Assembly: GCA_031256095.1 (NCBI GenBank) | Contig: JAIRRG010000236.1 | Location: forward strand, 1 to 14,650 | Direction: 5' to 3' | Origin: Desulfobulbaceae bacterium | GTDB lineage: Bacteria; Desulfobacterota; Desulfobulbia; Desulfobulbales; Desulfocapsaceae | DNA length: 14,650 nt | Shown: piece by piece, positions 8,201 through 14,650 of the stretch | Layout of the letters: each line of letters starts with the position of its first letter | Position numbering within the stretch: the stretch's first letter is position 1 | Program-made: the position numbers and the translations under genes | Notes under the pieces: generated by a model | Seen by the model: the letters and a program-made list of their open reading frames with translations, nothing else | Database searches by the model: none | Told to the model about the DNA's origin: nothing

Positions 8201-8437
8201 AGGCATACCCAGGCAGGCGGCCAGATGCTCAGCCAAGTTCATCGGGTAGAGAAAACGATAGTTGCCCCAGGAAAGAAATTTATCAGCCAGGAACTGGCGG
8301 ATCATCAGCTCGGTGCCCTGGCTGTGGACAAGAAACAGTTCTGGCCGCAACGGCTCGCGCTTGTCGTCGGCCTCAAAGACCGCCGCCAGGTGGCTAAGCA
8401 GGTTTTCGCCGCGATTGGAAAGGTGCAGACAGAACAT
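5264..8437 (-). CDS. recC: Exodeoxyribonuclease V gamma subunit, RecC
   Basis: A 1057-aa RecC, close to the usual 1050-1120 aa. In the RecBCD complex this subunit holds and splits the DNA duplex and scans the 3' strand for Chi during double-strand break repair. It is helicase-like in fold but lacks ATPase motifs. Family landmarks are the N-terminal LHLSNRGENLLSHLA, LFLVHSQGTELMIRQFLADK with a following WGNYRFLYPMNLAEHL, LSVFGLHSMPPL, HLYLLSPCRNYW, LTFCSMLPMRSIPF (about residue 612), LLGLNDGDFPR, RLGDRSAHADDRYQFFEAIL, LFLSYVGKS and HPLHPFDRRYF. The C-terminal part is the more variable inactive-nuclease-like region. ATG 8437 is the first Met giving a family-like N-terminus and lies 14 nt after the membrane-protein gene, with no clear SD. 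recB and recD are not next to it: downstream is a gap, then a gene on the other strand. Confidence 0.93.
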   Translation of the reverse strand: MFCLHLSNRGENLLSHLAAVFEADDKREPLRPELFLVHSQGTELMIRQFLADKFLSWGNYRFLYPMNLAEHLAACLGMPLDAAAFGRGRLAWRLESLLRHAGIPVLDAFLAEEPVALKRYQLARQLAALFDRYQLLRPDMLAAWQAGRTATKNPHEKWQAELWRRLRAQTPETPHRGEVLLRLAERLAERRQQLEASFALPQRLSVFGLHSMPPLLLHCLNALSGHADVHLYLLSPCRNYWLDARRSARQASQSAQLDPPLLESGDEYHPLLTAFAQEGRDFQALLAETVNPDLHPTSYHFPLADGKGSLLHQLQADILDGQRPRPGSRAFVKDDSVKVAACFSHRREVEVVKDHILDFLEKNSDLQPRDIIVMAPDIGQYAPFIPAIFQDIPHSIADRSLGRGNLALVIFLDFLRLLPGRCGWTAILDLLAREPLATCWGLTPSDLDGLRQWTPDSGIRWGLNSKHLTAFTAPDDLTTSWEAGLKRMTLGFAMGDGPPFHGIIPWDGIEGGDGRLLGRLHAFIALIRETLLEFAEDCPLSGWRNRLTTLMVRLFPRLDEGDDAREGLAGLRQVLAGLAAIPANEHQEPVSLAVITNWLRRQAETPAAGGFLRGRLTFCSMLPMRSIPFAGIFLLGLNDGDFPRRDTTVSFDLLRESFRLGDRSAHADDRYQFFEAILSARRALFLSYVGKSAKKGDDMPPSLVVTEFLETLADDYGVRDLVTEHPLHPFDRRYFSGENSDLFTYAAELAPQKNQTEGEKKTPWWRGEIAFAPQTIALSDWLQFAAHPQRHFFQRRLGIDLRQAVDQIPEHENFTLDALENWHADHEIIHAIAAGRSKEETMVKLAASGYWPQGGPGQALFQEKWRAMTELTATVTDLDLGQPLPARFFTVDCGPFHCQGMLAHGHERGLLLANRRRLKGKDLLQGWLYALLLRHLPEAPQEVILACADGVFRLRADDVAPSLKDMANLFINGSRAPAPLLVEPAFVWAKQEASSSPRKTLTGNDKAEQTLQEALKDGHEPEWEKLFAHAAPPLWQAEHEEAARMFMLPIYFRLKTA

Positions 8438-8451
8438 GGGGCCGGGCCGGT

Positions 8452-8784
8452 TTACAGGGAAGACCCAGGCGGGTATGATGCCAGCGTGATGCCCAGATGC
8501 TTCCACAGATCAAGGCCCATGTTCGCCCAGACGCTCATGACAAATCCTGAGATCATGCCAACAGCGAGAAAAATGCGCAGGCGGCGCTCCCATGGCAGTT
8601 TTTTGCCGCCAGCCACCGCCTGTAAAAAGATGATCACAATCAGGGAAATGCCGGCGTAAAACGGCGCCATGTAGGCTATCCACCAAAGAGTAGCCTTAAG
8701 GCTGGCCATAGGTGTCGTGGTCAGCCGCAGATTACAAAGCAGATAAAACACGATTGACAGAATTAACGTCAGCCTTTCTTTCAC
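8452..8784 (-). CDS. Small inner-membrane protein, unknown function
   Basis: A 110-aa protein that I do not recognise. It begins at GTG 8784 (VKERLTLILSIVFYLL) and has three predicted membrane segments: about residues 5-20, 33-60 (WWIAYMAPFYAGISLIVIIF) and 67-88 (IFLAVGMISGFVMSVWA). A basic loop, GGKKLPWERRLR, lies between the second and third segments. The C-terminus is short and polar. GGAGGT (8796-8791) lies 6 nt upstream of the GTG and fixes this start, while an ATG just upstream is out of frame and closes at once. recC follows 14 nt downstream on the same strand, so the two are probably co-transcribed, although no functional link is evident. Its 5' end is only 3 nt from the divergent + strand gene at 8788. 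Confidence 0.75.
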   Translation of the reverse strand: MKERLTLILSIVFYLLCNLRLTTTPMASLKATLWWIAYMAPFYAGISLIVIIFLQAVAGGKKLPWERRLRIFLAVGMISGFVMSVWANMGLDLWKHLGITLASYPPGSSL

Positions 8785-8787
8785 GCC

Positions 8788-9813
8788 ATGACCTCCATTG
8801 CCCTCGTTTTTCCCCATACTCGCCTGGCTGCGGCGCTGGCGCCATTGACCTTGATCTTTCGCCCGGCGCTGCTGCGCCCGGTGGCCGATGCCAACGGTTG
8901 TAGTCTGCCCGCTTGCCCTTGTCAAGCCATCGACCCGCCGCCTTTGGGCGAGCATCTGCCGCGTTTCATGAGCCTTATCGCCGATATTACGGCCAAAGGA
9001 GCCGCCGAGGGCATGAGCCGCCTGCTGCTGGAAGCGAAGGGGCACCGGCCTTTTGATGACGATGAAACCAGCCGCCGCCTGGCCGCCAATATCATGGCGG
9101 CACATGGCCCTCAGAGTAACGAAAGCCTGGCCCGGTTCGATGATTTGTTGTGGAATGAGCGCCTGCTGCTGACGCTGGCCGAATTTGCCGATGATGAGGA
9201 AGCGGGTATCAACGACAAGTGGCGGCAGCTCGATGGCCGCTATCACCAGGTGCTGGCCGGGCTGCACGGCGACGATGAGCCGGTTTCGCCCGACGCGGCG
9301 ATGCCGCCGCCCGCCATGGATGACAGTCCGCGCCTGGCTTCCCAATATATGGTGGCGCGGCTGAAAGCCTGGAGCCGTCTGTATTTCGTCAGCGACGCCA
9401 AACCGGTTGCCGTTTGGGCTTGTCTCGAGGAAGCGGCAGAGGAGGTGTTCGAAATGCGGACAGCCAAAGGTGGAGAGACGGCAGTGGCATTGGGCGAGAT
9501 TGCCCTGTCTTCATGCCTGAGCGAGAATGAAGGCCGTGCCGGTCAAGACCACGCCGGGCTGGCCGAAATGGCCGGGCGGCTTGGCGAATTGCTGGCCAAA
9601 GAGCAGCCGGTGCCAGATGATTTGCGGGCATTTGGTGATGCCTGGCGACAAAAGCTCGATCAATGTTTTCCGGCAACCAGCCAAGCTGGAAGCAACCATG
9701 GCCGCCTGCGTTTTTACGATTTGGGCAACTTGCCGCTTGGCGCGGTATTAGGCGGGCAGGGACAACTGGCCGCTTCTGGACGCTTCCTCGCGGTCTGGCA
9801 GCCTGGGCCTTAA
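8788..9813 (+). CDS. Uncharacterised 341-aa cytoplasmic protein upstream of xseA
   Basis: A 341-aa protein that I do not recognise. The N-terminus (MTSIALVFPHTRLAAALAPL) has no convincing signal peptide. The body is acidic and Ala/Leu-rich and probably helical, with a Cys pair in CSLPACPC near residues 43-48, a conserved-looking YMVARLKAWSRLYF segment and an acidic CLEEAAEEVFEM helix around residue 215. A Gly/Leu-rich tail ends GRFLAVWQPGP. No catalytic motif was found. ATG 8788 has no SD. A later start (for example ATG 8968) cannot be excluded, but the codon pattern and the hydrophobic N-terminal segment look coding from 8788. Its TAA (9811-9813) overlaps the xseA ATG by one base, so the two are translationally coupled. 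A TTGACA at 8754-8759 lies upstream but lacks a well-spaced -10. Confidence 0.75.
   Translation: MTSIALVFPHTRLAAALAPLTLIFRPALLRPVADANGCSLPACPCQAIDPPPLGEHLPRFMSLIADITAKGAAEGMSRLLLEAKGHRPFDDDETSRRLAANIMAAHGPQSNESLARFDDLLWNERLLLTLAEFADDEEAGINDKWRQLDGRYHQVLAGLHGDDEPVSPDAAMPPPAMDDSPRLASQYMVARLKAWSRLYFVSDAKPVAVWACLEEAAEEVFEMRTAKGGETAVALGEIALSSCLSENEGRAGQDHAGLAEMAGRLGELLAKEQPVPDDLRAFGDAWRQKLDQCFPATSQAGSNHGRLRFYDLGNLPLGAVLGGQGQLAASGRFLAVWQPGP
8791..8796 (-). promoter_or_regulatory. Ribosome binding site of the membrane protein, inside the divergent CDS
   Basis: GGAGGT on the - strand, 6 nt upstream of GTG 8784. It lies within codons 2-3 of the + strand gene starting at 8788. Confidence 0.7.
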
Positions 9814-11204
9814 TGAGCCTGCCAGCCATGTCGGTCATCCAAACCGTCAGCCAGCTCACCGCCGCCCTGAAATTTCTCGTTGAGCGGGAATACCGTTTCA
9901 TCGCCGTGCGTGGCGAGATTTCCAACCTGCGCGTTCCCACCTCTGGACACCACTATTTCACCTTAAAAGATGTCGGCGCTCAGCTGAGAGGGGTGCTTTT
10001 GAAGCCGCAGGCCCGCTACCTGGCCGCCCCTTTGCGCGATGGCCAGCAGGTCGTCTGTCGGGGCCGCGTCACCATCTACGAGCCGCGCGGCGACTACCAG
10101 TTGCTGGTTGATAGCGTCGAAGCCGACGGTGAGGGCGAACTGCGTCGGCGCTTCGAGATGGTAAAGGCCAAGCTGGCCGCCGAAGGACTGTTTGCCCCTG
10201 AACGCAAACGGCCCATTCCCGCCTTGCCGGAAAAAATCGTCATCATCACCTCCGTGAGCGGCGCGGCCCTGCACGATTTCCTCACCATCTGGCGTAAGCG
10301 CCAATCGAACGCCCGTATCGCCATCTATCCGTCCGCCGTCCAGGGCAAGGCTGCGGTCATGGAACTGGCCACGGCTCTGGATCGCGTCAACGCCGAAATC
10401 GGCGGCGACGTTATTGTCCTTTGCCGCGGCGGCGGCTCGCTTGAGGATTTGTCGGCCTTTAACGAGGAAATCGTCGCCAGGGCCATTGTCCGGTCGCGTA
10501 TTCCTGTGGTCACCGGTGTTGGCCATGAAATTGATAGCACCATCGCCGACTTCTGCGCCGATCGGCGGGCGCCAACTCCGACCGGGGCTGCGGAGGTAAT
10601 TCTTGCCGACTGCGGCCTGTTGCGGCGGCAAATCGCCCGGCGGCGGCAGACGCTGGCCGCTCATATGTCGGCCATTATCGAACGCGGCCAATTGCGTTGG
10701 CGTCACGCCAGCCGCTTTGCCCAGGCGGGCCTTGTTCAGGCGGGCCTGGCGCAGGTAAGCCCGCTGTCGCCGGAAAACTATCTGCGTCAAGCGGCGCTGA
10801 AACTGGCCCTTGCCGAAGAACGGTTGACGCGGGCGATGTCGGGCTGGCACAACCAGGCCAGTCAGCATGTCGCCAGCCTGGATGGGCGATTGCGGCACTG
10901 TTCGCCCCAGGAAAAACTGCGACAGCAGGAGCAGAGCTTTGCCCATCTCAACGGGCGTCTATCGTGGTTGATGCAGGTCTTTCCGCGGGACTTGGCGGGA
11001 AAACTCGCCCATTTCAGCGGCCTTCTCCACAGCCATAGTCCGTTGGCAACGTTGGAACGTGGCTACGCCATTGTCAGAAATCGGTTGGGCGGCCAGGTCA
11101 TCCGCGACAGTCGGCAGGCGGAAGTGGGTGATGAGGTGGAAATTTTGCTGGCCCACGGCCAGCTTGAGGCGCGGCTAACAGGGCGGCAAGATGACCCGGC
11201 TTGA
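9813..11204 (+). CDS. xseA: Exodeoxyribonuclease VII large subunit, XseA
   Basis: A 463-aa large, catalytic subunit of exonuclease VII, which degrades single-stranded DNA from both ends to short oligonucleotides and acts in mismatch and damage repair. Residues about 6-100 form the OB-fold DNA-binding domain (VSQLTAALKFLVE, GEISNLRVPTSGHHYFTLKD). The catalytic domain follows, with PEKIVIITSVSGAALHDFL, the signature RGGGSLEDLSAFNEE beginning at Arg205, and GVGHEIDSTIADFCADRRAP then TPTGAAE. A long helical coiled-coil region and a C-terminal segment (LERGYAIVRN, GDEVEILLAHGQLEARL) complete it. Length is normal (about 400-460 aa). The ATG overlaps the stop of the preceding gene (TAATG). A second in-frame ATG at 9828 is a possible alternative just before VIQTVSQL. 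The partner gene xseB is not adjacent: ndk follows on the opposite strand. Confidence 0.93.
   Translation: MSLPAMSVIQTVSQLTAALKFLVEREYRFIAVRGEISNLRVPTSGHHYFTLKDVGAQLRGVLLKPQARYLAAPLRDGQQVVCRGRVTIYEPRGDYQLLVDSVEADGEGELRRRFEMVKAKLAAEGLFAPERKRPIPALPEKIVIITSVSGAALHDFLTIWRKRQSNARIAIYPSAVQGKAAVMELATALDRVNAEIGGDVIVLCRGGGSLEDLSAFNEEIVARAIVRSRIPVVTGVGHEIDSTIADFCADRRAPTPTGAAEVILADCGLLRRQIARRRQTLAAHMSAIIERGQLRWRHASRFAQAGLVQAGLAQVSPLSPENYLRQAALKLALAEERLTRAMSGWHNQASQHVASLDGRLRHCSPQEKLRQQEQSFAHLNGRLSWLMQVFPRDLAGKLAHFSGLLHSHSPLATLERGYAIVRNRLGGQVIRDSRQAEVGDEVEILLAHGQLEARLTGRQDDPA
10722..10751 (+). repeat. 15-bp imperfect tandem duplication within xseA
   Basis: CAGGCGGGCCT plus 4 bases occurs at 10722-10736 and again at 10737-10751, encoding QAGLV-QAGLA in the helical region of XseA. 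It keeps the frame. Confidence 0.8.
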
Positions 11205-11222
11205 CATCGCCAGGTCATCTTG
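11187..11222. terminator. Stem-loop between convergent xseA and ndk
   Basis: CAAGATGACC (11187-11196) and GGTCATCTTG (11213-11222) form a perfect 10-bp stem with a 16-nt loop that contains the xseA stop. It ends 10 bases before the ndk stop codon, so it could act in both directions. No U-tract follows on either strand, so it is not a classical intrinsic terminator. It may instead protect 3' ends or block read-through. Confidence 0.6.
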
Positions 11223-11232
11223 GCAGGGAAAA

Positions 11233-11649
11233 TCAACTCAGCAGTTCCAGCCCGGAAAAGAAATAGGAAATCTCGAAGGCGGCGGTTTCCGGGGCGTCGG
11301 AACCGTGGGTGGCGTTTTCGCCGACCGACGAGCCAAATTCCCGACGTAGCGTTCCTTCGGCGGCTTGGGTCGGGTTGGTTGCGCCCATCAGGTCGCGCCA
11401 TTTTTTGATGGCCCCGGCGGCTTCCAGCACCATAACAACGCAGGGGCCGCTGCTCATAAAATCGGTAAGTTCGCCAAAAAATGGCCGCTCCTTGTGCACG
11501 GCGTAAAAACCCTCCGCCTCCTTCTTGCTGAGGTAGAGTTTTTTTAGGCCAACGACTTTGAAACCCTCGGCGTAGATGCGGGCCAGGATTTTTCCGGCCT
11601 TACCGGTTTTGTAGGCGTCCGGTTTGATGATGGCAAAAGTCCTTTCCAT
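11233..11649 (-). CDS. ndk: Nucleoside diphosphate kinase
   Basis: A 138-aa cytosolic enzyme that moves the terminal phosphate of ATP to other nucleoside diphosphates, balancing NTP and dNTP pools. The family pattern is complete: MERTFAIIKPDA with Lys9, the Kpn-loop region (HKERPFFGELTDFMSSGP), the ALEGTL-equivalent AAEGTLRREFG, and NATHGSD with the phospho-acceptor His115. It ends in AFEISYFFSG. Length is typical (about 135-143 aa). AAGGAG (11660-11655) lies 5 nt before the ATG. A sigma-70 promoter is visible at 11774-11746. It is monocistronic here, convergent with xseA and divergent from dnaE. Confidence 0.96.
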   Translation of the reverse strand: MERTFAIIKPDAYKTGKAGKILARIYAEGFKVVGLKKLYLSKKEAEGFYAVHKERPFFGELTDFMSSGPCVVMVLEAAGAIKKWRDLMGATNPTQAAEGTLRREFGSSVGENATHGSDAPETAAFEISYFFSGLELLS

Positions 11650-11654
11650 GCTGT

Positions 11655-11660
11655 CTCCTT
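11655..11660 (-). promoter_or_regulatory. Ribosome binding site of ndk
   Basis: AAGGAG on the - strand, 5 nt upstream of the ndk ATG at 11649. A canonical site that confirms the start. Confidence 0.8.
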
Positions 11661-11745
11661 GTCTGTTTGCTCGTGAGATAATAGACGGGAAAATGCAGCT
11701 CTTGCCCGGGAAAGCCTGTGGGCCAGAGTCGGCGCGAAGCTTATT

Positions 11746-11774
11746 ATTATACCAACGGCGTCGGGCTCGCTCAA
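11746..11774 (-). promoter_or_regulatory. Sigma-70 promoter of ndk
   Basis: On the - strand TTGAGC (11774-11769) is followed by 17 nt and a perfect TATAAT (11751-11746), with TGG directly before the -10, which is the extended -10 form. The start point should lie near 11739, giving an untranslated leader of about 90 nt before ndk. Confidence 0.7.
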
Positions 11775-11874
11775 GTGCTGGATGATCTGGCAGGTGAATA
11801 GATGGAGCTGTCTACGCTGGCTGACTTCCAGGTTTTCAAGCATTTTCATAAACGATGCGGTAAGAGGGAAAAGA

Positions 11875-11883
11875 TGCTACACT
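11875..11883 (+). promoter_or_regulatory. Possible extended -10 element for dnaE
   Basis: TGCTACACT fits TGn-TANANT, but there is no -35-like hexamer 16-18 nt upstream. It would place the start point near 11890, at the edge of the palindrome, about 58 nt before the dnaE ATG. Confidence 0.35.
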
Positions 11884-11889
11884 CCTACC

Positions 11890-11908
11890 ACTATCCCATG
11901 GTGATAGT
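11890..11908. promoter_or_regulatory. Palindromic operator-like site upstream of dnaE
   Basis: ACTATCCCATGGTGATAGT is a near-perfect dyad: ACTATC and GATAGT arms around CCATGG, with one mismatched pair. It sits between the possible -10 element and the dnaE start, 39 nt before the ATG. Size and symmetry suit a dimeric repressor, but the protein is unknown. It could also be a weak RNA hairpin in the leader. Confidence 0.45.
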
Positions 11909-11947
11909 ATCGATGTCCGTAATATTCCGACTATTTATTGATTGATT

Positions 11948-14650
11948 ATGAGCGCCGCCGGTTTTACCCATCTGCATGTCCACAGCCAGTACAGCCTTCT
12001 TGACGGTTCGATCCGCATTGCCAATCTGCTTGAAAAATGTCAGGAATTCGGCATGGATGCCGTGGCTTTGACCGATCATGGGGCAATGTTCGGCGCCCTG
12101 GAATTCTATGTCAAGGCCAAGAAGGCCCAGATCAAGCCGATTGTCGGCTGCGAATTTTACGTCGCCCCCGGTGATCGCCGCGACCGAAAGGCTATTGATG
12201 GCCAGGTTGCCTTTCACCTGGTGCTTTTGGCCATGAACGCCGACGGTTACCACAATTTGATGAAACTGGCCTCAATCGCCCAGACCGAAGGCTTTTATTA
12301 CAGACCCCGCATCGACATGGAAACGCTGGCCGCTTATAGCGACAATCTGCTGGCTTTGAGCGCCTGTCTGCATGGCCATGTGCCTTACCTGATCGCTCAG
12401 GGCGATCTTGATGGCGCGCGGGCCAAGGCGAGAGAATTTCAGAAGATTTTTGGCGACCGTTTTTATTTCGAACTCCAGGAAAACGGCCTCCGCGAGCAGC
12501 GGGCGGTCAATGACGGTCTTGCCAAACTGGGTAAGGAATTGAGCATCAAATTGGTAGCCACGAACGACTGCCACTATCTGCTGCGCGAAGAAGCGCATGC
12601 CCACGAGTTGTTGTTGTGCATCCAGACTGGCAAAACCATCAACGACCCAAAACACTTCAAATTTGCCACCGACCAGCTCTATTTCAAATCGCCCGAGGAC
12701 ATGCGCCGTGACTTTTCCTGGTGCCCGGAGGCCGTCGCCAACACCCAGGAGGTGGCCGACCGTTGCCATTTGGAGCTGAAAATGGGCGATTACCATTTTC
12801 CCAATTTTCCGGTGCCTGAGGGCGAAAGCTTGGAGACGATGTTTACCAAGGCCTGCCGCGACGGCTTGGAACGCCGTTTCGCCCAGATGAAGAAGATGGG
12901 CGCTTACAGTGAGGAGATCGATAAACAGTACCGGGCGCGGCTGGAAAGTGAAATTGACGTCATCATCAAGATGGGTTTTGCTGGCTACTTTTTGATTGTC
13001 GCCGACTTCATCAACTGGGCGAAAGACCGGGATATTCCGGTTGGTCCTGGACGCGGTTCCGGCGCCGGCAGCCTGGCCGCCTACTGTCTGCGTATCACGA
13101 ACATCGATCCGATTCCCTTTGGCCTGATCTTTGAGCGTTTCTTAAATATCGAACGCAAATCCATGCCTGATTTCGATGTTGATTTTTGTCAGGATAGGCG
13201 CGGTGAGGTCATCGAATATGTACGCGGTAAATACGGCGGCTCGTCACATGTGGCCCAAATCATCACCTACGGCACCATGAAGGCGCGTGGTGTTATCCGT
13301 GACGTTGGCCGCGCTTTGGACATTCCGTTTGCCGATGTTGACGTCGTTGCCAAATTGGTGCCGGAAAGCCTGCACATGACCTTGGAAAAGGCGATGCAGG
13401 AAGAACCAAAACTGGCTGAGGTGGCTGCCGCTGATCCAAGAATGGCCGAACTGTTAAGCATCTCACAAACCCTGGAAGGTTTGGCTCGCCACACCTCAAC
13501 CCACGCCGCTGGCGTCGTCATTTCCCCAGGGCCGATGACCGATTATTTGCCGGTCTGCCGCGGCAATTCCGACGACGAAACGATCACTCAGTATGATATG
13601 AAGCATACCGAGATGACCGGCCTGATCAAATTCGACTTTTTGGGTCTGACGACCCTAACCGTCATCCACAAGACGCTGCAACTGATCAAGGCCGATACCG
13701 GAAAAGAACTCGATATTGATACTATCCCCCTCGACGATCAGGCCACTTTCGAGCTGTTGCGAAGAGGTGACGCCCTGGGCATCTTTCAACTTGAAAGCTC
13801 AGGAATGCAGGAATTGCTCGTGAAAATGGCCCCCGATTCGATCGCCGATTTGGTGGCGCTGGTCGCTCTTTATCGTCCTGGGCCGCTCGAATCGGGGATG
13901 ATCGACGACTACATCAATACAAAACATGGCCGCGCCAAAGCCCATTATCCGTTGCCGCAGTTGCAAGAAGTGCTGGCCGAGACCTACGGCGTCATCGTCT
14001 ACCAGGAACAGGTGATGAAAATAGCCAATATCCTGGCCAGTTACAGTCTCGGTGACGCCGACAACCTGCGCCGCGCCATGGGCAAGAAAATCCCCGAAGT
14101 TATGGACGCCGAGAAAGAAAAATTCATGGCCGGGGCGCTGAAAAATGGCCATCCCGCCGATAAAGCCGAATATATCTTCGACCTGATGGCCAAATTCGCT
14201 GGCTACGGCTTCAACAAATCCCACTCCGCCGCCTATGCCCTGGTTTCGTATCAAACCGCCTACCTGAAAAGCCATTATACAGCCCAATTCATGGCCGCGC
14301 TTTTGTCCTGCGTCATGGGCAATACCGACAAGGTGGTGTTGTATATCAGCGAATGCCGCGAACATGGCATCGAAGTGTTGCCGCCGGATATTAATGAAAG
14401 CCAGAAGGATTTTTCGGTGGTCAAGGCTTGTGTCCGTTTTGGCCTGGCGGCGGTGAAAAATGTCGGCGACAGCGCCCTCGACTCGGTGCTTGAGGAACGG
14501 GAAAAATCCGGCAAATTCACATCGCTATCAAACTTCTGCAACCGCGTTGACAGCCGCCGCGTCAATTCCCGCGTCATTGAAAGCCTGATCAAATCGGGAT
14601 CTTTCGATTCTTTGGGATACAACCGCGCCCAACTGATGGCCATTTTGGAT
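11948..14650 (+). CDS. dnaE: DNA polymerase III alpha subunit (3'-truncated by the window edge)
   Basis: The first 901 codons of the replicative DNA polymerase alpha subunit (full length usually about 1150-1180 aa), which copies chromosomal DNA in the holoenzyme. The N-terminal PHP domain begins HLHVHSQYSLLDG (His8, His10, His12) and has ALTDHG near residue 40. The palm carries GPGRGSGAGSLAAYCL, PDFDVDF with catalytic Asp410 and Asp412, and IKFDFLGLTTLT with the third catalytic Asp563. The fingers and thumb show ALYRPGPLESGM, YGVIVYQEQVM, RRAMGKK and FNKSHSAAYALVSYQTAYLK. The tail in view (LPPDINES, FGLAAVKNVG) leads into the HhH/OB part, which is off the window. The frame is open to the last base. 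ATG 11948 follows an in-frame TGA at 11939-11941 with no Shine-Dalgarno, so the start is near-certain but initiation is unusual. Confidence 0.97.
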   Translation, partial: MSAAGFTHLHVHSQYSLLDGSIRIANLLEKCQEFGMDAVALTDHGAMFGALEFYVKAKKAQIKPIVGCEFYVAPGDRRDRKAIDGQVAFHLVLLAMNADGYHNLMKLASIAQTEGFYYRPRIDMETLAAYSDNLLALSACLHGHVPYLIAQGDLDGARAKAREFQKIFGDRFYFELQENGLREQRAVNDGLAKLGKELSIKLVATNDCHYLLREEAHAHELLLCIQTGKTINDPKHFKFATDQLYFKSPEDMRRDFSWCPEAVANTQEVADRCHLELKMGDYHFPNFPVPEGESLETMFTKACRDGLERRFAQMKKMGAYSEEIDKQYRARLESEIDVIIKMGFAGYFLIVADFINWAKDRDIPVGPGRGSGAGSLAAYCLRITNIDPIPFGLIFERFLNIERKSMPDFDVDFCQDRRGEVIEYVRGKYGGSSHVAQIITYGTMKARGVIRDVGRALDIPFADVDVVAKLVPESLHMTLEKAMQEEPKLAEVAAADPRMAELLSISQTLEGLARHTSTHAAGVVISPGPMTDYLPVCRGNSDDETITQYDMKHTEMTGLIKFDFLGLTTLTVIHKTLQLIKADTGKELDIDTIPLDDQATFELLRRGDALGIFQLESSGMQELLVKMAPDSIADLVALVALYRPGPLESGMIDDYINTKHGRAKAHYPLPQLQEVLAETYGVIVYQEQVMKIANILASYSLGDADNLRRAMGKKIPEVMDAEKEKFMAGALKNGHPADKAEYIFDLMAKFAGYGFNKSHSAAYALVSYQTAYLKSHYTAQFMAALLSCVMGNTDKVVLYISECREHGIEVLPPDINESQKDFSVVKACVRFGLAAVKNVGDSALDSVLEEREKSGKFTSLSNFCNRVDSRRVNSRVIESLIKSGSFDSLGYNRAQLMAILD

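Noticed and set aside
8452..9345. Longer 297-aa version of the - strand membrane protein
   Set aside because: The upstream part is antisense to the 8788 gene and has no membrane or family character. GTG 8784 has a good SD.
11544..11849. 101-aa open frame on the - strand upstream of ndk
   Set aside because: Overlaps the ndk start, spans the clear ndk promoter and leader, and has no SD.
1..14650. CRISPR array, tRNA, transposase, defence or phage genes
   Set aside because: No regularly spaced repeats, no cloverleaf-like sequence, and none of the proteins shows transposase, integrase or defence motifs. RecC, XseA and DnaE are housekeeping enzymes.

Overview
The window is 14.65 kb of ordinary bacterial chromosome: moderately GC-rich, tightly packed genes, several stop/start overlaps, and no tRNA, rRNA, CRISPR array or intact insertion sequence that I can see. 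Every recognisable protein is bacterial. WbaP-type polysaccharide initiation, a RecBCD-type RecC and a DAK2-DegV fusion together fit a Gram-negative, perhaps a Desulfobacterota/deltaproteobacterial lineage. That placement is inference and was not tested by any search.

Left part, + strand (1-4393), probably one transcription unit for surface glycan and lipid-linked functions. It starts with the C-terminal end of a family-2 glycosyltransferase whose reading frame breaks near position 76. Next comes an intact rhamnosyltransferase-like GT2 (232-1149, TGATG overlap), then a WbaP-type undecaprenyl-phosphate sugar-1-phosphate transferase (1167-2579). The last gene is a fusion of a FakA-like DAK2 kinase half to a FakB-like DegV lipid-binding half (2576-4393, overlapping the wbaP stop). 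An AT-richer gap of about 216 bp follows, then a small exported helical protein of unknown function (4610-5026).

Middle, - strand (5264-8784): a 110-aa membrane protein of unknown function followed after 14 nt by recC. recB and recD are not beside it. A second AT-richer gap (5027-5263) separates recC from the exported-protein gene, and the two genes converge on it.

Right part: an uncharacterised 341-aa protein (8788-9813, +) starts only 3 nt from the divergent membrane-protein gene and overlaps xseA (9813-11204, +) by one base. xseA converges on ndk (11233-11649, -) across a 10-bp stem-loop. ndk has a good sigma-70 promoter. dnaE (from 11948, +) runs off the right edge after 901 codons and has a 19-bp palindrome just upstream. 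The theme from recC to dnaE is DNA replication, recombination and nucleotide metabolism.

The most interesting items are the FakA/FakB-like fusion with altered active-site motifs, the broken left-edge glycosyltransferase, the back-to-back starts at 8784/8788, the isolated recC and xseA without their partner subunits, and the palindrome in front of dnaE. I found no clearly new multi-gene system.
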